Source: Armigeres subalbatus
Lineage: Eukaryota; Arthropoda; Insecta; Diptera; Culicidae
Assembly: GCF_024139115.2 (NCBI RefSeq)
Contig: NC_085141.1
Span: 216,913,783 to 216,977,782 of the forward strand
Direction: 5' to 3'
DNA: 64,000 bases
Below, piece after piece: positions 1-22,149 of this stretch (the stretch's first letter is position 1; every line of letters starts with the position of its first letter). The notes beneath the pieces were generated by a model. That model was given only the letters and a program-made list of their open reading frames with translations, was not told the DNA's origin and made no database searches. A program made the position numbers and the translations under genes.

Positions 1-330
1 CTGTAGTTGAAATTGAACTTGAAGATACCACGGGACTGTCACTTGTATACCTCCACCACAGTGTGTTTCGTAGTCAGCATTGGAAATTCCGCACTGACAG
101 CCATAAGGATAATCACGGGAAGAAAAGAGATAGGTGCGATCCACACTGACAGTTCCATAAACGAAAAGCAGAAGAAAAGAGACTGCATCTATACTACGAA
201 AACACAACCAAAACATCAGACCCCCGGAAGATACCATTGCGGCTTTAAAGTGATGTGCCGAAGCGCAATAAAAGCTGTCGGGAATATCTGCCGATACCCA
301 AAATCCCATTGAGCTTATTGGCGAACAAAC

Positions 331-587
331 GTTGCATGAAGAAGAAGAAGCATAAAGATGATTTTCGAAAAATATTGCACGGGGAAGCATACGAAGAAAA
401 TTTTGAAACTCTTTTTAAAAATTCTAGAAGCAATACAATATGAGAAATTTCCGACCCCGTACTGCTAACCGTTTTTAATTAAATTGCTTCTAGAATTTTT
501 AAAACGAGTTTCAAAATTTTCTACGTATGCTTCCCCGTGCAATTTTTTTCGAATATCATCTTTTCTGCTTCTTCTTCTTCATGCAAC
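331..587. repeat. Fold-back inverted repeat, about 257 bp
   Basis: Two arms of roughly 100 bp are near-perfect reverse complements, separated by a short AT-rich loop around 440-480. Both outer ends carry GTTGCATGAAGAAGAAGAAG or its complement. There is no coding capacity. It looks like a MITE or a hairpin-forming repeat; the superfamily is unknown and no clear target duplication was seen. Confidence 0.7.
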
Positions 588-1028
588 ATTAGACTGCCAA
601 TACGGTTATCACACTTGATTAAAGTCGAAATCGACACGTCTGGAATTGAATAGAGATAAAAATATCAGTAGGAAATTTGACTTTTATACTGACATTCTAA
701 AAAATTGAATATTTTTTAACGATTTCTTTTCATCATAAACTTTTACGATTCAGAGTTTGTTATTGATTACCTTGTCTACAACAAACTTTGAATCCAAATG
801 ACCTGTTGGTTGTGCGTTGTTTCGTCTGTCTTTTGCACACGGCACTGATTTTTTATTTTGCTGGCACTACCAGTTATCATCTACTTCTTGAGATAGCCGG
901 CAGTGAGTTAAATGCGCATAGATTATTATTAACCGGTATCTAATTTTTTTTCATAAATTTCTTCCAGGCGTGGTGGTCGAAAACTATACGTTTCTACAAA
1001 AAGACTTTGTGAGAAAATCGGTGCAAAT
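588..1028 (+). other. 5' flank and probable promoter/5'UTR of the Fdh-like gene
   Basis: This stretch separates the fold-back repeat from the first coding exon at 1029. It is AT-rich and has no ORF that looks genuine. A promoter and transcription start probably lie here, but I cannot place a TATA box or initiator with confidence. Confidence 0.3.
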
Positions 1029-12049
<11,021 letters not shown>

Positions 12050-12765
12050 ATTTCAAATGAGAATGGTGATAAATTGATCAATACTGGATCCTTATTTTTT
12101 TACGTAGCATCTAATAATAAGTTCCTGTATGTTACTTGAAGCATTTAAACACAGCTTATTTCAATCCATATTCTTAACCATGTCAACTACTTGTGATGGA
12201 ATTTCACAGGAAATGTACTATTGTTTAGAGCGTTATTGTTGGTTAAGGGTCTACTATATGACAATTTACATCTTTCTTAAGTGAAGAACTTCCGTCAGTG
12301 AAGTATTCACGTTAATGGAGATTTAGAAAAAAAAAATACATCTTCGTTTATTTCTACTGGTTCAATTTATATGTATTTCTGCGCATCACTTTGGTATCAA
12401 TACAAAAATGTATTTCTTTTGATAATACTTTTTCGTATTTATTGCATCCGAAATCCATTCTCCATAATAATAAGCACACAGGAACTTGTAGATTGAAATT
12501 TCATCGGCCAAAGCACACATGGAGCTGTCCTTTAAGTTACAAAAAAATCTATTGGGTTATGCATTCATAGTCGAAGTAATTTTGGACAGAATAGATTCAT
12601 CTAAAACAGTGATCCATTCCAGCATTTTGGGCGTATTTGTTTCCGCAGTCTACGTAGTGTCCAAATAGTTTTGTTTATTTATTGTCTCGAATCATATTTG
12701 TAGTCAGTTCACAAGTAAACTTAAATACTAAATTATTTTACATTTTATATTACATTAGGCGAACA
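12050..12765 (+). other. Fdh 3'UTR and downstream flank
   Basis: Sequence after the TAA at 12047-12049. AT-rich, no convincing ORF or repeat. The polyadenylation site was not located. Confidence 0.3.
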
Positions 12766-13203
12766 GACGGCTTTGGCAGGTTTTGTTCTATTATTGGCAG
12801 GGGGGTTTTTGTCGACCGAATTTTATGAAATTTGGCCACAATATTCTTTGATATGCAAAGAATGTTTGGGCCAAATTTGAGCATAATCTTCTTCTTCTTC
12901 TTCTATATACATAAAAATGAATTTCTGTCTGTCTGTGCCTTATAGACTCGGAAACTACTGAACCGATCGACGTGAAAATTTGTATGTAGAGGTTTTTGGG
13001 GCCGGGGAAGGTTCTTAAGATGGTTCGAGACCCCTCCCCGCTTTGGAAAGGGGGGCTCCCATACAAATGAAACACCAATTTCTTCATAACTCGAGATCTA
13101 ATCAGAAAATAAATCAATTTTAGGCGAAACGAAGTTCGTCGGGTCTGCTAGTCAGTCATAAAAAAACCCTTCCAATAATAGAACAAAACCTGCCAAAGCC
13201 GTC
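12766..13203. mobile_element. TIR element with nested Helitron-like insertion
   Basis: The inverted ends are GACGGCTTTGGCAGGTTTTG and its complement, continuing through TTCTATTATTGG, for about 45 bp. The interior is split by a Helitron-like fragment at 12887-13151. Superfamily unassigned. Confidence 0.7.
12887..13151 (+). mobile_element. Non-autonomous Helitron-like element
   Basis: It starts TCTTCTTC... then ATAAAAATGAATTTCTGTCT, contains GGGGCCGGGGAAGGTTCTTA, and ends CGTCGGGTCTGCTAG followed by T. TC at the 5' end and CTAG|T at the 3' end fit Helitrons, and this phrase set is a common insect non-autonomous family. A fragment recurs at 59245-59340. Confidence 0.7.
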
Positions 13204-14329
13204 ATTACCCCTATATTAAAATCATTTTATATCAAATTTTTAATTCAAATTCACGACGTTCTTTCAAAGTTTCAATATTAATCAGCATACTCGAGCTTTG
13301 TATGCTGGTAAAAGAAAAACAGACCATCCTAATATTTGAAGTCGATATAACAGAAACTTTTTCTATCGACTCAATTTGCTTTTTACCCGATTGAACCACC
13401 TTGCCAATCTTGTGTCCGTCTCTATAGTTCATAACCTCTTTTGTGCAAACGAGTAACCACAGACAAACATACATAACACATTGGATATTTACTCATCAAA
13501 TTATTCGTCGCACAAACACTAACGACACAAGCACTGACATAACACAAACACTAACGACACCTATTGACTTGGGCAAGTTGCGAACCAGATGGCGGTAGTG
13601 AGCAAACGTCAATTTCGAACAAAACCTATGTGCGTGCCACGGGTGATCGCTTGCCAACTAATGATTATTCACTTGTCATAAGACGAGTTTATACAATCCC
13701 ATTTAATTCCACCACTTAATTACCACCAACATAAAATTAAATATTAAAATAAAAATCTTGTAGACCTCCATGAAGAAGGCCCAAACCAAGGGTCGAAACG
13801 TCGGATGTAGTAGAATCACTCCGCTTCACACATTATATGACCAGAAAAGCCAAAACAGAGGGATTATTTGATCTTAGAAATGCTGGAGGAGCATATTCCA
13901 TAATATTCATGATTTTGCCTTAACACGTTTGTTCTTTTCATATAACAAACTTTAGAAGCGAAGAAACACGTTAAGGGGGCACACCACTCGCGATACGGAG
14001 GCGGCGGACAACTTTCATTTTTGTTGATTCAGCTTTGCTGCGTCGCAGCATGCGTGAAAAAATAAAAATGACAGTTGTGCGTTGCTTCAAATTGGACAGT
14101 ATTATTATGGACTATGTAGAAAGTTTTGGTAGAGTTTACTGAAATACCAATTTACCATTTTTTTTGAAATTTTAGTAGGACGTTATGCGTTACAGAAAAG
14201 GGTGGGTGGGTATTGAGGAAATGTTACAAACAAATCACAGAGGGGTAAGTGGGGGTTAAAATCGGTGTTTTTTTTGCGTTATGTAATTTGTGAATGAGTC
14301 CTAAACACCAATTATAAAAAATATATAAT
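13204..14329. other. Intergenic, mostly unclassified repeats
   Basis: 13560-13680 shares phrases (gagcaaacgtcaa, ttcgaacaaa, gccaacta.agattatt) with 58590-58665 near the second dehydrogenase. 13672-13735 matches an end of the inverted-repeat family at 19928-20112. 13778-13810 contains ggcccaaaccaagggtcgaa, a small hairpin motif common in insect repeats. No gene seen. Confidence 0.45.
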
Positions 14330-15487
14330 ATGGGGGTTTGTGCGACTTCACTATTAATATAAACGCTCAAACATTTTCGGCGAACATTGACTGCGCCACC
14401 GACAGCTCAAACCAAAATCAAACCGCTTTGATGTATTCCAACAAATGATATTTTAGAAAAGATATTTTAGTTACTAGATAAAGATTGTCACTGTCGTCGC
14501 TGTCCGGAACATCTTTTGCTGGCGAGGATAGGGGAGCTTAATGTCAAAGAAGGAAAATCCATACGATTTTACAGCTTGGTACCCAACATGTTCCGGACAG
14601 CAGAACAAAGGGAACCGAAGCAACAATCTTTATCTAGTAACAAAAATATCTTTTATTCCAACCGAGCCACCAACTGTCAAATGGTTGTTCGAACAACTTT
14701 ACACACGTTCAAACAAAGTAGCAACCGAAGCATTTTCTTAGGGGCGGAGTCAATGTTGGTCCAATGTGTTTGAGCGTGTGTACGCTACATTTTATGGAAC
14801 GTACACACGGTCAAGCAGTTTGACCAACATTGACTCCACCTCTCGTTTATTCAAACATCCATCAAGTTTCACCAACAGCGGCACGAACAATCAATTTATT
14901 CGACCAACAATATCACACACGAACGAACGAAGCGCCAACTTGAGCACCAACCATCAAAAAATATATGGGGGTTTGTACAACTTCACTACAAATGCTCAAA
15001 CATGTTCGGCGAACCTTGACTCCACCCCCGACAACTCAAACCAAAATCAAACCGTTTTAATTTTTTCCAACCGAGCCGCCAACTGTCAAATGGTTGTTCG
15101 AACAACTTCACACACGTTCAAACAAAGCAGCAACCGAAGCGTTTTCTTGAGGGTGGAGTCAATGTTCGTCAAACTGCTTGACTGGTGTGTACGTTGCATT
15201 AAGCGTGAGTTTGACCAACATTAGGCTTTCAGCGATCGTGTACGTACACGCACGTTTCACTCACACTTTTACTCGGTTTGTTTGCAACCACAAGCAGCTG
15301 TCACGGCGAAATCAAATGGGATTGTTTGCAACCACGAACCTGCGTTCGTGTTGGTGAGAAATGTCGGCGAGACCCTAATTGACTCCGCCCCCGCTTCGGT
15401 TTTGCTGCTTTGTTTGGCCGTGTGTGAAGCTGTTTGATTTTGGTTTGAGTTGTCGGGGACGCAGTCATGGTTCGCCGAACATGTTTG
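14330..15487. repeat. Direct and inverted copies of an approx. 240-bp repeat
   Basis: Phrases such as ccaactgtcaaatggttgtt and acacacgttcaaacaaag.agcaaccgaag occur at 14670-14735 and again at 15075-15140. An inverted, diverged copy is around 15385-15490. The first copy is split by the family A MITE at 14443-14654. Related scraps (gtgtgtacgctacatt) occur near 14776 and 24720. Confidence 0.6.
14443..14654. mobile_element. MITE family A, copy 2 (8-bp TSD)
   Basis: The end motifs are GATATTTTAGTTACTAGATA and the complement of GATATTTTTGTTACTAGATA. ATTCCAAC flanks both sides (14435-14442 and 14655-14662). It is more diverged than the other copies and sits inside the repeat described for 14330-15487. 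Confidence 0.78.
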
Positions 15488-15690
15488 GCAAACAAGGTGA
15501 AGCCTGTGTTCACAACGTGATTACTTCAAGGACAATCCCAACATCCTCTGTGTATTGCAGATAAGTATTGCGTTTATATTTTAATTGCACTGAGCTCGTT
15601 CTAATCTGATCGATGAATGAATTGACTTGTCACATATTTAGATACATCGTGAATAATCAATATCATTAGTAAAAATTGATTCCCTGCGTT
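15488..15690 (+). repeat. Copy 1 of a ~195-bp direct repeat (second copy near 37105-37300)
   Basis: Shares long exact stretches with 37105-37300, for example tcaaggacaatcccaacatc and gcagataagtattgcgttta. The two copies diverge at their 3' ends. They may be solo pieces of an LTR, but no partner coding region was linked. Confidence 0.6.
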
Positions 15691-16154
15691 TGACACACTC
15701 AAAATAATCTACACGTCAAAGCTACGTGAAAACATATGTGACTTTTTTCCATCATACTTTTCACGTAACAGTTACGTGAACCATAGGTGACCAAAGCGTA
15801 AATGAACTCCTATCTTTTCACCACATATTTCACATAACATCTATCTGATTGAAAGGTATCAAAGAAAATGAACTTCTATAGTGTCACCACTGTTTCACGT
15901 AACAGCTACGTGGTTTTTCGGTAGCTTTAACGTTATTTTTCAATATATCCTAAATGATGTTCCCCTAAGATTCAGTTAAATTTTCTTGTAAAATGCACGT
16001 TTGTTGTTGTTTATATTTCTATCATATAAATCAAATCAAAAAAATATTTCTAAAATTGCATTTAAGATAATGCAATATTAGAAATATTCAAAAAGTAAAA
16101 CAAATGTATAAAAGTTTGTATTTTATTCTTATTATCTATACATATGTATTTGAG

Positions 16155-18683
16155 TTATACAGAATTAAAACTATTCTTAACACGAAAATACATTCTAGAG
16201 TTATTACCTATCTTATGCAATGATACAGGAAAACTATCGAATAATTCGATTTTTAAAATATCTACTATGGGTAAGCAGTTTGATACTTCATACGCCATAA
16301 AATGTTCGCAATAGTTATCAACTTGCCAATATTGGCCCACCAAAAATAACTCATCGTTATGTAGGACGAACTCAATAATTTCAAATAAATTCATTACATC
16401 ATTTTCAAAAAGCGTCATAAAATACCCTGATCTATATTTAGTCCCTTTGTACTCAATACTATTTGCGAATAACAAATTTAGATCTGATTCAATATTCAAT
16501 GGTTGCCGTAAATTGCTAAAATAGTTACGTAGTTGTAAGTCAAACATTTTAAAATCTTCATTTATCTCACGATCGAAAACATTTCTATTGAATAAGTCAT
16601 ATGCAAATTGCAATGAAGCCTTAATACAAAGCGTGTAACAAACATTTTCCTTGAAGGCATAATATGAGCATATTGTTTAAAAGCTCTGTGTTTCGCTTCA
16701 TACCTGAAACACATCATAGCTTCCACTGGGCCTGATGAAGTTATTACTGTAGGGTAATGAACAAGAAAGTGGTGTTTTGGCTTAAGTTCCCTCTTAAACA
16801 AATTAATATACATGGTATGGTGCACATTGATCAATCGTCGCAATTGATTTATCATTTCTGATGAAAAGTATTTCTTAGACAGAATTCAGTCAGCTTTACT
16901 AACGTTAAGCAATACTTCCAAACCATGTCATCATGGGGAACATATTTTCCAATAATTAACGTAATATAATGTGTCAACATGCGAGTTTCATTAGAAGTTA
17001 GCCGTATATGAACTGTTTTGCGTTTTTCCTTACTATTATATCCTTCAACTACATCCGGCATTCGCGATATTTCGCTATCTAAACAAGTTTTCCCAAAGTT
17101 CCTTCTGTTAACATTAAAGTCATTGAGAGTGAAGTATTTCTTGTTGAAGATGCAATAATCTAAGACTTCTACTAGACCTGATTTACACACGCCAGAACTG
17201 AACAAATCGTGCATTGCGTCAACACTCATGTTTTCAGTTACGTGGAAAGATGGAAGCTCATTGAAAACCGTGTTACCGTGTATTCCTGTTTCTTTTGGTT
17301 GATTTAACTCTAAATCCTGAGCATAATCCTGACGTCGACGAAGGCAATCAGCATGTTCTTGGCAGTCTGATTTTAAAAGGTCTTTTGGACGTCTGCAGAA
17401 CCGACAATAAAATGTAGCATTAAACCCACTCGCAAAAAGCAGCATCGAGTGAACACCCAAATTGTCGCCTTGTATCAAACATAGCACAAACCTTACTAAT
17501 ATTGGTTTTCCACCCGATTCAATATATATACCTTCATTCTCTATTTTTTTAAATCTATCGACTAAAATTTGCATAAGCTTATTCATCCCAACTTCTTTAA
17601 TATCTGACTTTTTGACCATTCCAGCCACAAAAATGTTGCATAGTTTTGATTGGAATTCCTTAGGTATAGTTGGGAATTTATAGTATATTCCACAAACGTT
17701 GTGTCTATTACTGTGCGAACTCTGTGAATCATTAACTTCATATTCATCTGCATATAACCATACCGGCAGAACGTTTTCGTCGTAGTTTTGTTCAATAGCT
17801 TTCCATGTACTTCCATTTATGTAATTAGCAATAAAAGTCGATTGTTTTAGATTTAGTGTATTCCGCAAAGTAGTTTTCAATATATCATTGCATTCAAAAA
17901 AAGTTTTAATTTGGAATTCAATGGGCATTACTATCAAGTAGTTGTTTGCATGTATTGTGTCCGCATCGTTTTCAACATCTAGCATTGTAGAAGTAATATC
18001 GTCATTATTATCTATTGTGACTATCGTTGGTAGTTGAAATCCTACACTGTTTTTCAAATGTTTAAAAAACTTATGATCGGTATTTACAAAGTTGAAAATG
18101 GTTTTGATTTGATCTAATTGTTTTTGAAAATTAAACCTATTCTCTGGATCATTTATGAGTGGTTTGAATTTTGCGAACTTATCTGATATTTCATTAAACA
18201 ATACGCTCATTTCATTTTGTATCTGATAAACATCTTTTCGCGTAAAGTTGTTATGCTTATGCATAAATAGAGTTAGTTTTAACGCTATTTGATCAAGTGT
18301 ATTAATTGGATTGCGATTTTCTAGATCAATTTGATCGTCAGTGCTCTCAAAGCGTCTGAGTTTTGACGAACTACCCTCGAAATTGCAAGATGAAACCCCA
18401 TCGTTATCTGTTGACGATACTGCAAACTGCTTCAAAGATGACTGCTCATGTTGGCTGCTGCTTTCCGTTTCCTTTGTTTTGCTAGTGTTATTATTTCCAA
18501 CATGGTGCATAATATGTTTTTGAAGGGATACACTTTAGAAAAAATTTGTTGGCATCCGGCAATTGTGCATTTATATTGATGAATAGACGGGACACGATGA
18601 TATTCCTTTAGATGGGTTAGATACTCGCTCGTCGTTGAGGAAAGGATCGTACATTCAGGTATCATACAGCTGATCTGATTCAT
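16155..18683 (-). pseudogene. tnp2-like CACTA transposase gene with C2H2 fingers, three single-base frameshifts
   Basis: Starts at ATG 18683 (MNQISCMIPEC). N-terminal C2H2 fingers: CMIPEC..HLKEYH, then CTIAGC with the second histidine pair in another frame. Reading then runs from 18510 to 16852. It contains KSDIKEVGMNKLMQI, then LCLIQGDNLGVHSMLLF and CRFC. This order of acidic motifs and a CxxC knuckle parallels the tnp2/CACTA transposase domain (DIDVYLQPLIDEL, NDFPAYGNLSG, ACPTC). Downstream motifs: LPSFHVTENMSVDAMHDL, and LKPKHHFLVHYP. Frame breaks are at about 18527-18530, 16864-16867 and 16645-16648. Each would be cured by one extra base in a homopolymer, giving about 843 aa. An AATAAA lies at 16127-16122, about 28 nt past the stop. 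Role inferred: transposition of the surrounding element. Catalytic residues are not proven. Confidence 0.7.
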
Positions 18684-18692
18684 GTTAAGGAT

Positions 18693-21600
18693 TTATTGTC
18701 CGCTCCTTTTATTGTCAAGATAAACTTGCAATTTGTTGATAGACGCGTAGGATTCTTGCTGCTCTATGCCATATACATATCCACTGACGAAATGCCACAC
18801 CAATTTCGAAATTCTCGAATAAGGAAGTCCAAGTACAGCAGTAAGTTTGATTAGAACGTCAATGGATCTGGACACTGAGTGGAGCTCATAGAAAATATCA
18901 CCATACACGACCAAAAATGTTCCTTGGAGCTGGTCCAAGCTATTACCAACCACAATCAATTTAGGTACAATTGGTAAATTCAAATCTTCATAGTTCCGAT
19001 AAACATCTTGTATTTTCGATCGGGCTTGGTCTTTAGAGTCGACAAAAATCAGCGTATCCTGTTGTCCTACGAGTATGGTAGGCTTAAAACGTGATGCAAC
19101 CGCAATAGGTGGAAGCACAGTGTTCAGCGCTAGCAAAAGTATGCAAATTTTCTTATCTGAAAAAAGTAATAGTTAGAATGACTTTGTTGTATGGTTGTAT
19201 AAGAATATCTTACCAATACTTGCGTTATCAGTAGTCAGTCCCTCAAGCAACGATACCGCAGATGGGTCGACAGCTTTCTTTGAAATGTATTCCGTGATCA
19301 GTGGCACCAAAAATTGCAGTTTCTTTAATCCGTTTTCAGCTTTAGGAAAACATTTTTGGAAATCAATGTCGATCTAGAATTTAATTAGAAAATAAATTAT
19401 TAGTTACGTACTATAATTAAACTATACTGATACTTCGCCTCAGATATTTTGAACCAAATTCGAATATATTTTAATACCATTCAGTTCAGTTACATATGCA
19501 GAATGACTAGAGATAATAAACTTACCAGTTGGAAACCATGTGGGCATCTGTATTGCGGATATGTCGTAAGAATTCTGGTGATACGCTTTTGGGATAATAA
19601 ATCATCCTTTCGTGCTTCGTAGCTGATTTTCCATCTTTCTAGAACAACAGACCATGGATCAGTGTTCAACAGCAACCATTCAGCTGCTTCCTCTGCTTCT
19701 GCGTTCCGAGGTGGCTGGCAATCGTTAGCAGACTGTTTTGTTGCTTGGTATTCGTTTTCTTTAGTTTCTCGCTTCCTTCTTCTCTGCTTTAAATTGCCAA
19801 TCTTGTTGGCTATTTTTCCGCCATGGTTCTTTCTATCACCGCTTCTTGAGATGAAGTAGTTTTCCTAAAATGATAAACATACATTGAATGTTAAGAAAAT
19901 TATTTTGAGCTTTTTAGTGGAATGTCTTCACTTGTCATAAGACGAGTTTGTACAGTCCCATTTAATTCCACCACTTAATTGTATCGACTTAAGTCAAGTC
20001 AAGTACGAGACACTGAAGACGACCTTACTGTTGAGGTCGAAATACGTATCTGTCAAGGTACAATTAAGTGGTGGAATTAAATGGAACTGTACACACTCGT
20101 CTTAAGACAAGTGATACATCGAATATAAAATGTTAATATATGTTCACGTGATTACAACTTACCAATCGCTCAAACTTGAATAGAGTTGTCACTGCCAAGG
20201 CGTATGTTCGGAGGTCTTCGGTTAGTAGCTTACTTCTCGTACTCAAATGATGTTTGGCGATAATACTAGAGAGTTCTAACTGCTTCGCTTCCGAAAGCTC
20301 AGATTTGATTCCGTACTGCAAAATTTCCTTTCCTTCTTCGGAGCGTTTCAGCAACTGTTCCAAGGTTTTCGTTGAAAACACATTGCACTCGTGTGGTAGA
20401 TTATCATTATTGTTAGAAATCGTCTTTGAAGAACCAATGGCATTAGATAGTACAATTGATTGAAGAGGACTTTTTGTTGACATTGCTCTGCTTCATTCAA
20501 GCTTTTCCCATCTTCTGTCGGCTGGCAAATGCCAAGGCTAGATTCATTGGGCACATTAGACTCATTTCCAGAAATGGATGTAATACTATCGTTTGTATCA
20601 CAAGTACCATCTGTTACATTCGCACTATCAGGAGAATTTACGACATAGACCGGTGCTGTGCATTCGGAGCTACCGCTCGCTGAAATGGATACCGCCGTAT
20701 AATCGCTTCCGTTTCTAGCTGAAGTGGATGCCGCTGTATAGTCCGGGTCGGATTCGTTTCTTGCTTCAACTTTATATATCTGCTCACCGACAAAGTAGTA
20801 TTGACTTGTAGTGTTGATAGGCGCAAACAACGGCGGAGCAGTATTCAACTCAACCGCAGGCGGATCATCCGGCTTCGTGTAAGTTATTTCCAACGATTCT
20901 GGTAAACCAATGACTATCGATTCCTGCAAGATGTAAGCAAAACATTGATTGTTTGATTCCCGTACCTACTAATTAAGAATACACTTACGAGTTCAGTTAG
21001 CTTTCGGAGCTCATTTTCTTCGGATGCTGCAGCTTTCTTAACATCATAGTGGTTGCTTGTCTGGAGCGGTAAAGTTGTTTTGATCAGGGAGTATGCGTCC
21101 GTAGTTTTGACAGCCTTGGAATCAGCAGCTGCTGCAGCTTTTACATGAACAGTGGATGGCGTTAGTACATACTCTGGTGGCATGGAAGTTGAACTTCCGG
21201 TGACTGAAGTAGTAGTAAAATTATCGTCCGTATTGTTTACATTTTGCGTTGGAATAAATGCTGGTGTCCCGACAAATGAATTTGAGGAAATTGGAACGTC
21301 TGAATCGAATTCACATGCCGGTCCGTTCGTAGCAAACTGATGGGTTGTGATGGTCGTGGTGTCTGATGATACAGCAGTAGACGTAAACGGAATGATGCTC
21401 ACCTCACCGGTAAGCCGAAGGCGGTATGGTTGCTCCAAGGATTTCAGAAAATCAGCAATTTGAGATTCCTGTGAAAAGTTGAAATACCTTAGTAAACAAC
21501 CTACATGGCATACACAGAGAAGTGCACATGTACTTACGTTTCGCGTTCTCCAGGAAGACACCAACTGTTGCAGTACCGGATATTTCCAATTTATTTTTGT

Positions 21601-21807
21601 TGGTTCCAACGATGCACGGAATTTATCGGCCGTAATACTCAGCAAATCGTGAAAATCGATTCCACACTCTAAATAAATAAAAACAAACTATATTATACTA
21701 AAATAGCAATTACCGAAAAGTTGTCTACCATCGAATATCTGCAATAAATGTTGTGTGATTTCCAAATCCGCCAGCAATACTCGTAGTTTGTTTTCAACAG
21801 ACGCCAT
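18693..21807 (-). pseudogene. SAM-like accessory gene of the CACTA-like transposon, seven exons, one frameshift
   Basis: Exons (minus): 21807-21714, 21668-21538, 21468-20989, 20923-20163, 19864-19526, 19373-19214, 19156-18693. All have GT..AG borders, mostly phase 0. The N-terminus (MASVENKLRVLLADLEITQH...CGIDFHDLLSITADKF) resembles a sterile alpha motif fold. The middle (~residues 90-370) is Ser/Thr-rich and acidic. Then comes a basic stretch KQRRRKRETK, then DPWSVVLERWKISYEARKDD and PHGFQLIDIDF, and a conserved end with LPPIAVASRFKPTILVGQQD and VYGDIFYEL. Proteins of this kind recur as uncharacterised, repeat-associated ORFs in arthropods and fish. A one-base deficit in the T run at 20471-20475 breaks exon 4; phases of exons 5-7 only agree if it is allowed for (~809 aa). 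Function unknown; possibly a DNA-binding or transposition partner. Confidence 0.68.
19928..20112. repeat. Inverted-repeat element with hammerhead-like core, in a transposon intron
   Basis: The ends ACTTGTCATAAGACGAGTTT and ACTCGTCTTAAGACAAGT form an inverted pair, and CCATTTAATTCCACCACTTA is mirrored near 20065-20085. Between them, 20003-20061 contains CTGAAGA...GAAA...C with pairing flanks (GTAC..GACA with TGTC..GTAC). Related pieces occur at 13672-13735, 22689-22932 and 40289-40395. Confidence 0.65.
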
Positions 21808-22149
21808 TTTGTCGAATAACTTGGGGAATGAACGCGAGATGAAGCTGTCAAAATGAATCACACAGCGAGTACGGGGTTTTCACGTAAGAGTCACTAAGTA
21901 GTCACAGTGAACAATACAGGAACAACATATAATGTTTACCAAAGGTGCAATAATTGTTACCTTTGACAGATAAATTCAATATTGAGTTCATTTTCTTTCA
22001 TCTACGTGATTTTTCAGGTAGCATTAACGTGTGGATTATTTTGAGTGCAGAGCAAGATGATTTAACATCAACAAACTCTTTTGTTCACTCAGCCAAGAAA
22101 ACTAGTGATAATCATACGAATGTCTTATGTTTTTTTGCTATAAGAACTA

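Larger units (their letters stand above)
15696..22047 (-). mobile_element. CACTA-like (CMC-type) DNA transposon, two genes, 6352 bp
   Basis: Both ends begin CACTCAAAATAATC. The inverted similarity continues for about 36 bp with few mismatches (left ..ACACGTCAAAGCTACGTGAA; right ..ACACGTTAATGCTACCTGAA). CA at 15694-15695 and 22048-22049 is a candidate 2-bp duplication. The genes at 18693-21807 and 16155-18683 fill the interior on the minus strand. Subterminal copies of CACGTAACAG(C/T)TACGTG occur at about 15762-15780 and 15896-15912, as expected for CACTA subterminal repeats. Terminal CACT, a short duplication and a tnp2-like protein together support the CACTA/EnSpm group. A hammerhead-like inverted repeat sits in one intron (19928-20112). 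Confidence 0.8.

Noticed and set aside
12880..12905. CTTCTTCTT tract taken as a reversed Feilai SINE tail
   Set aside because: The sequence that follows (ATAAAAATGAATTTCTGTCT ... CTGCTAG|T) is the non-autonomous Helitron-like family, not Feilai.
13778..13810. A third hammerhead core (gaagaaggcccaaaccaaggg...tcgaaacgtcgg)
   Set aside because: The base corresponding to the invariant C of CUGANGA is A, and no stem I partner was found; only the hairpin is convincing.
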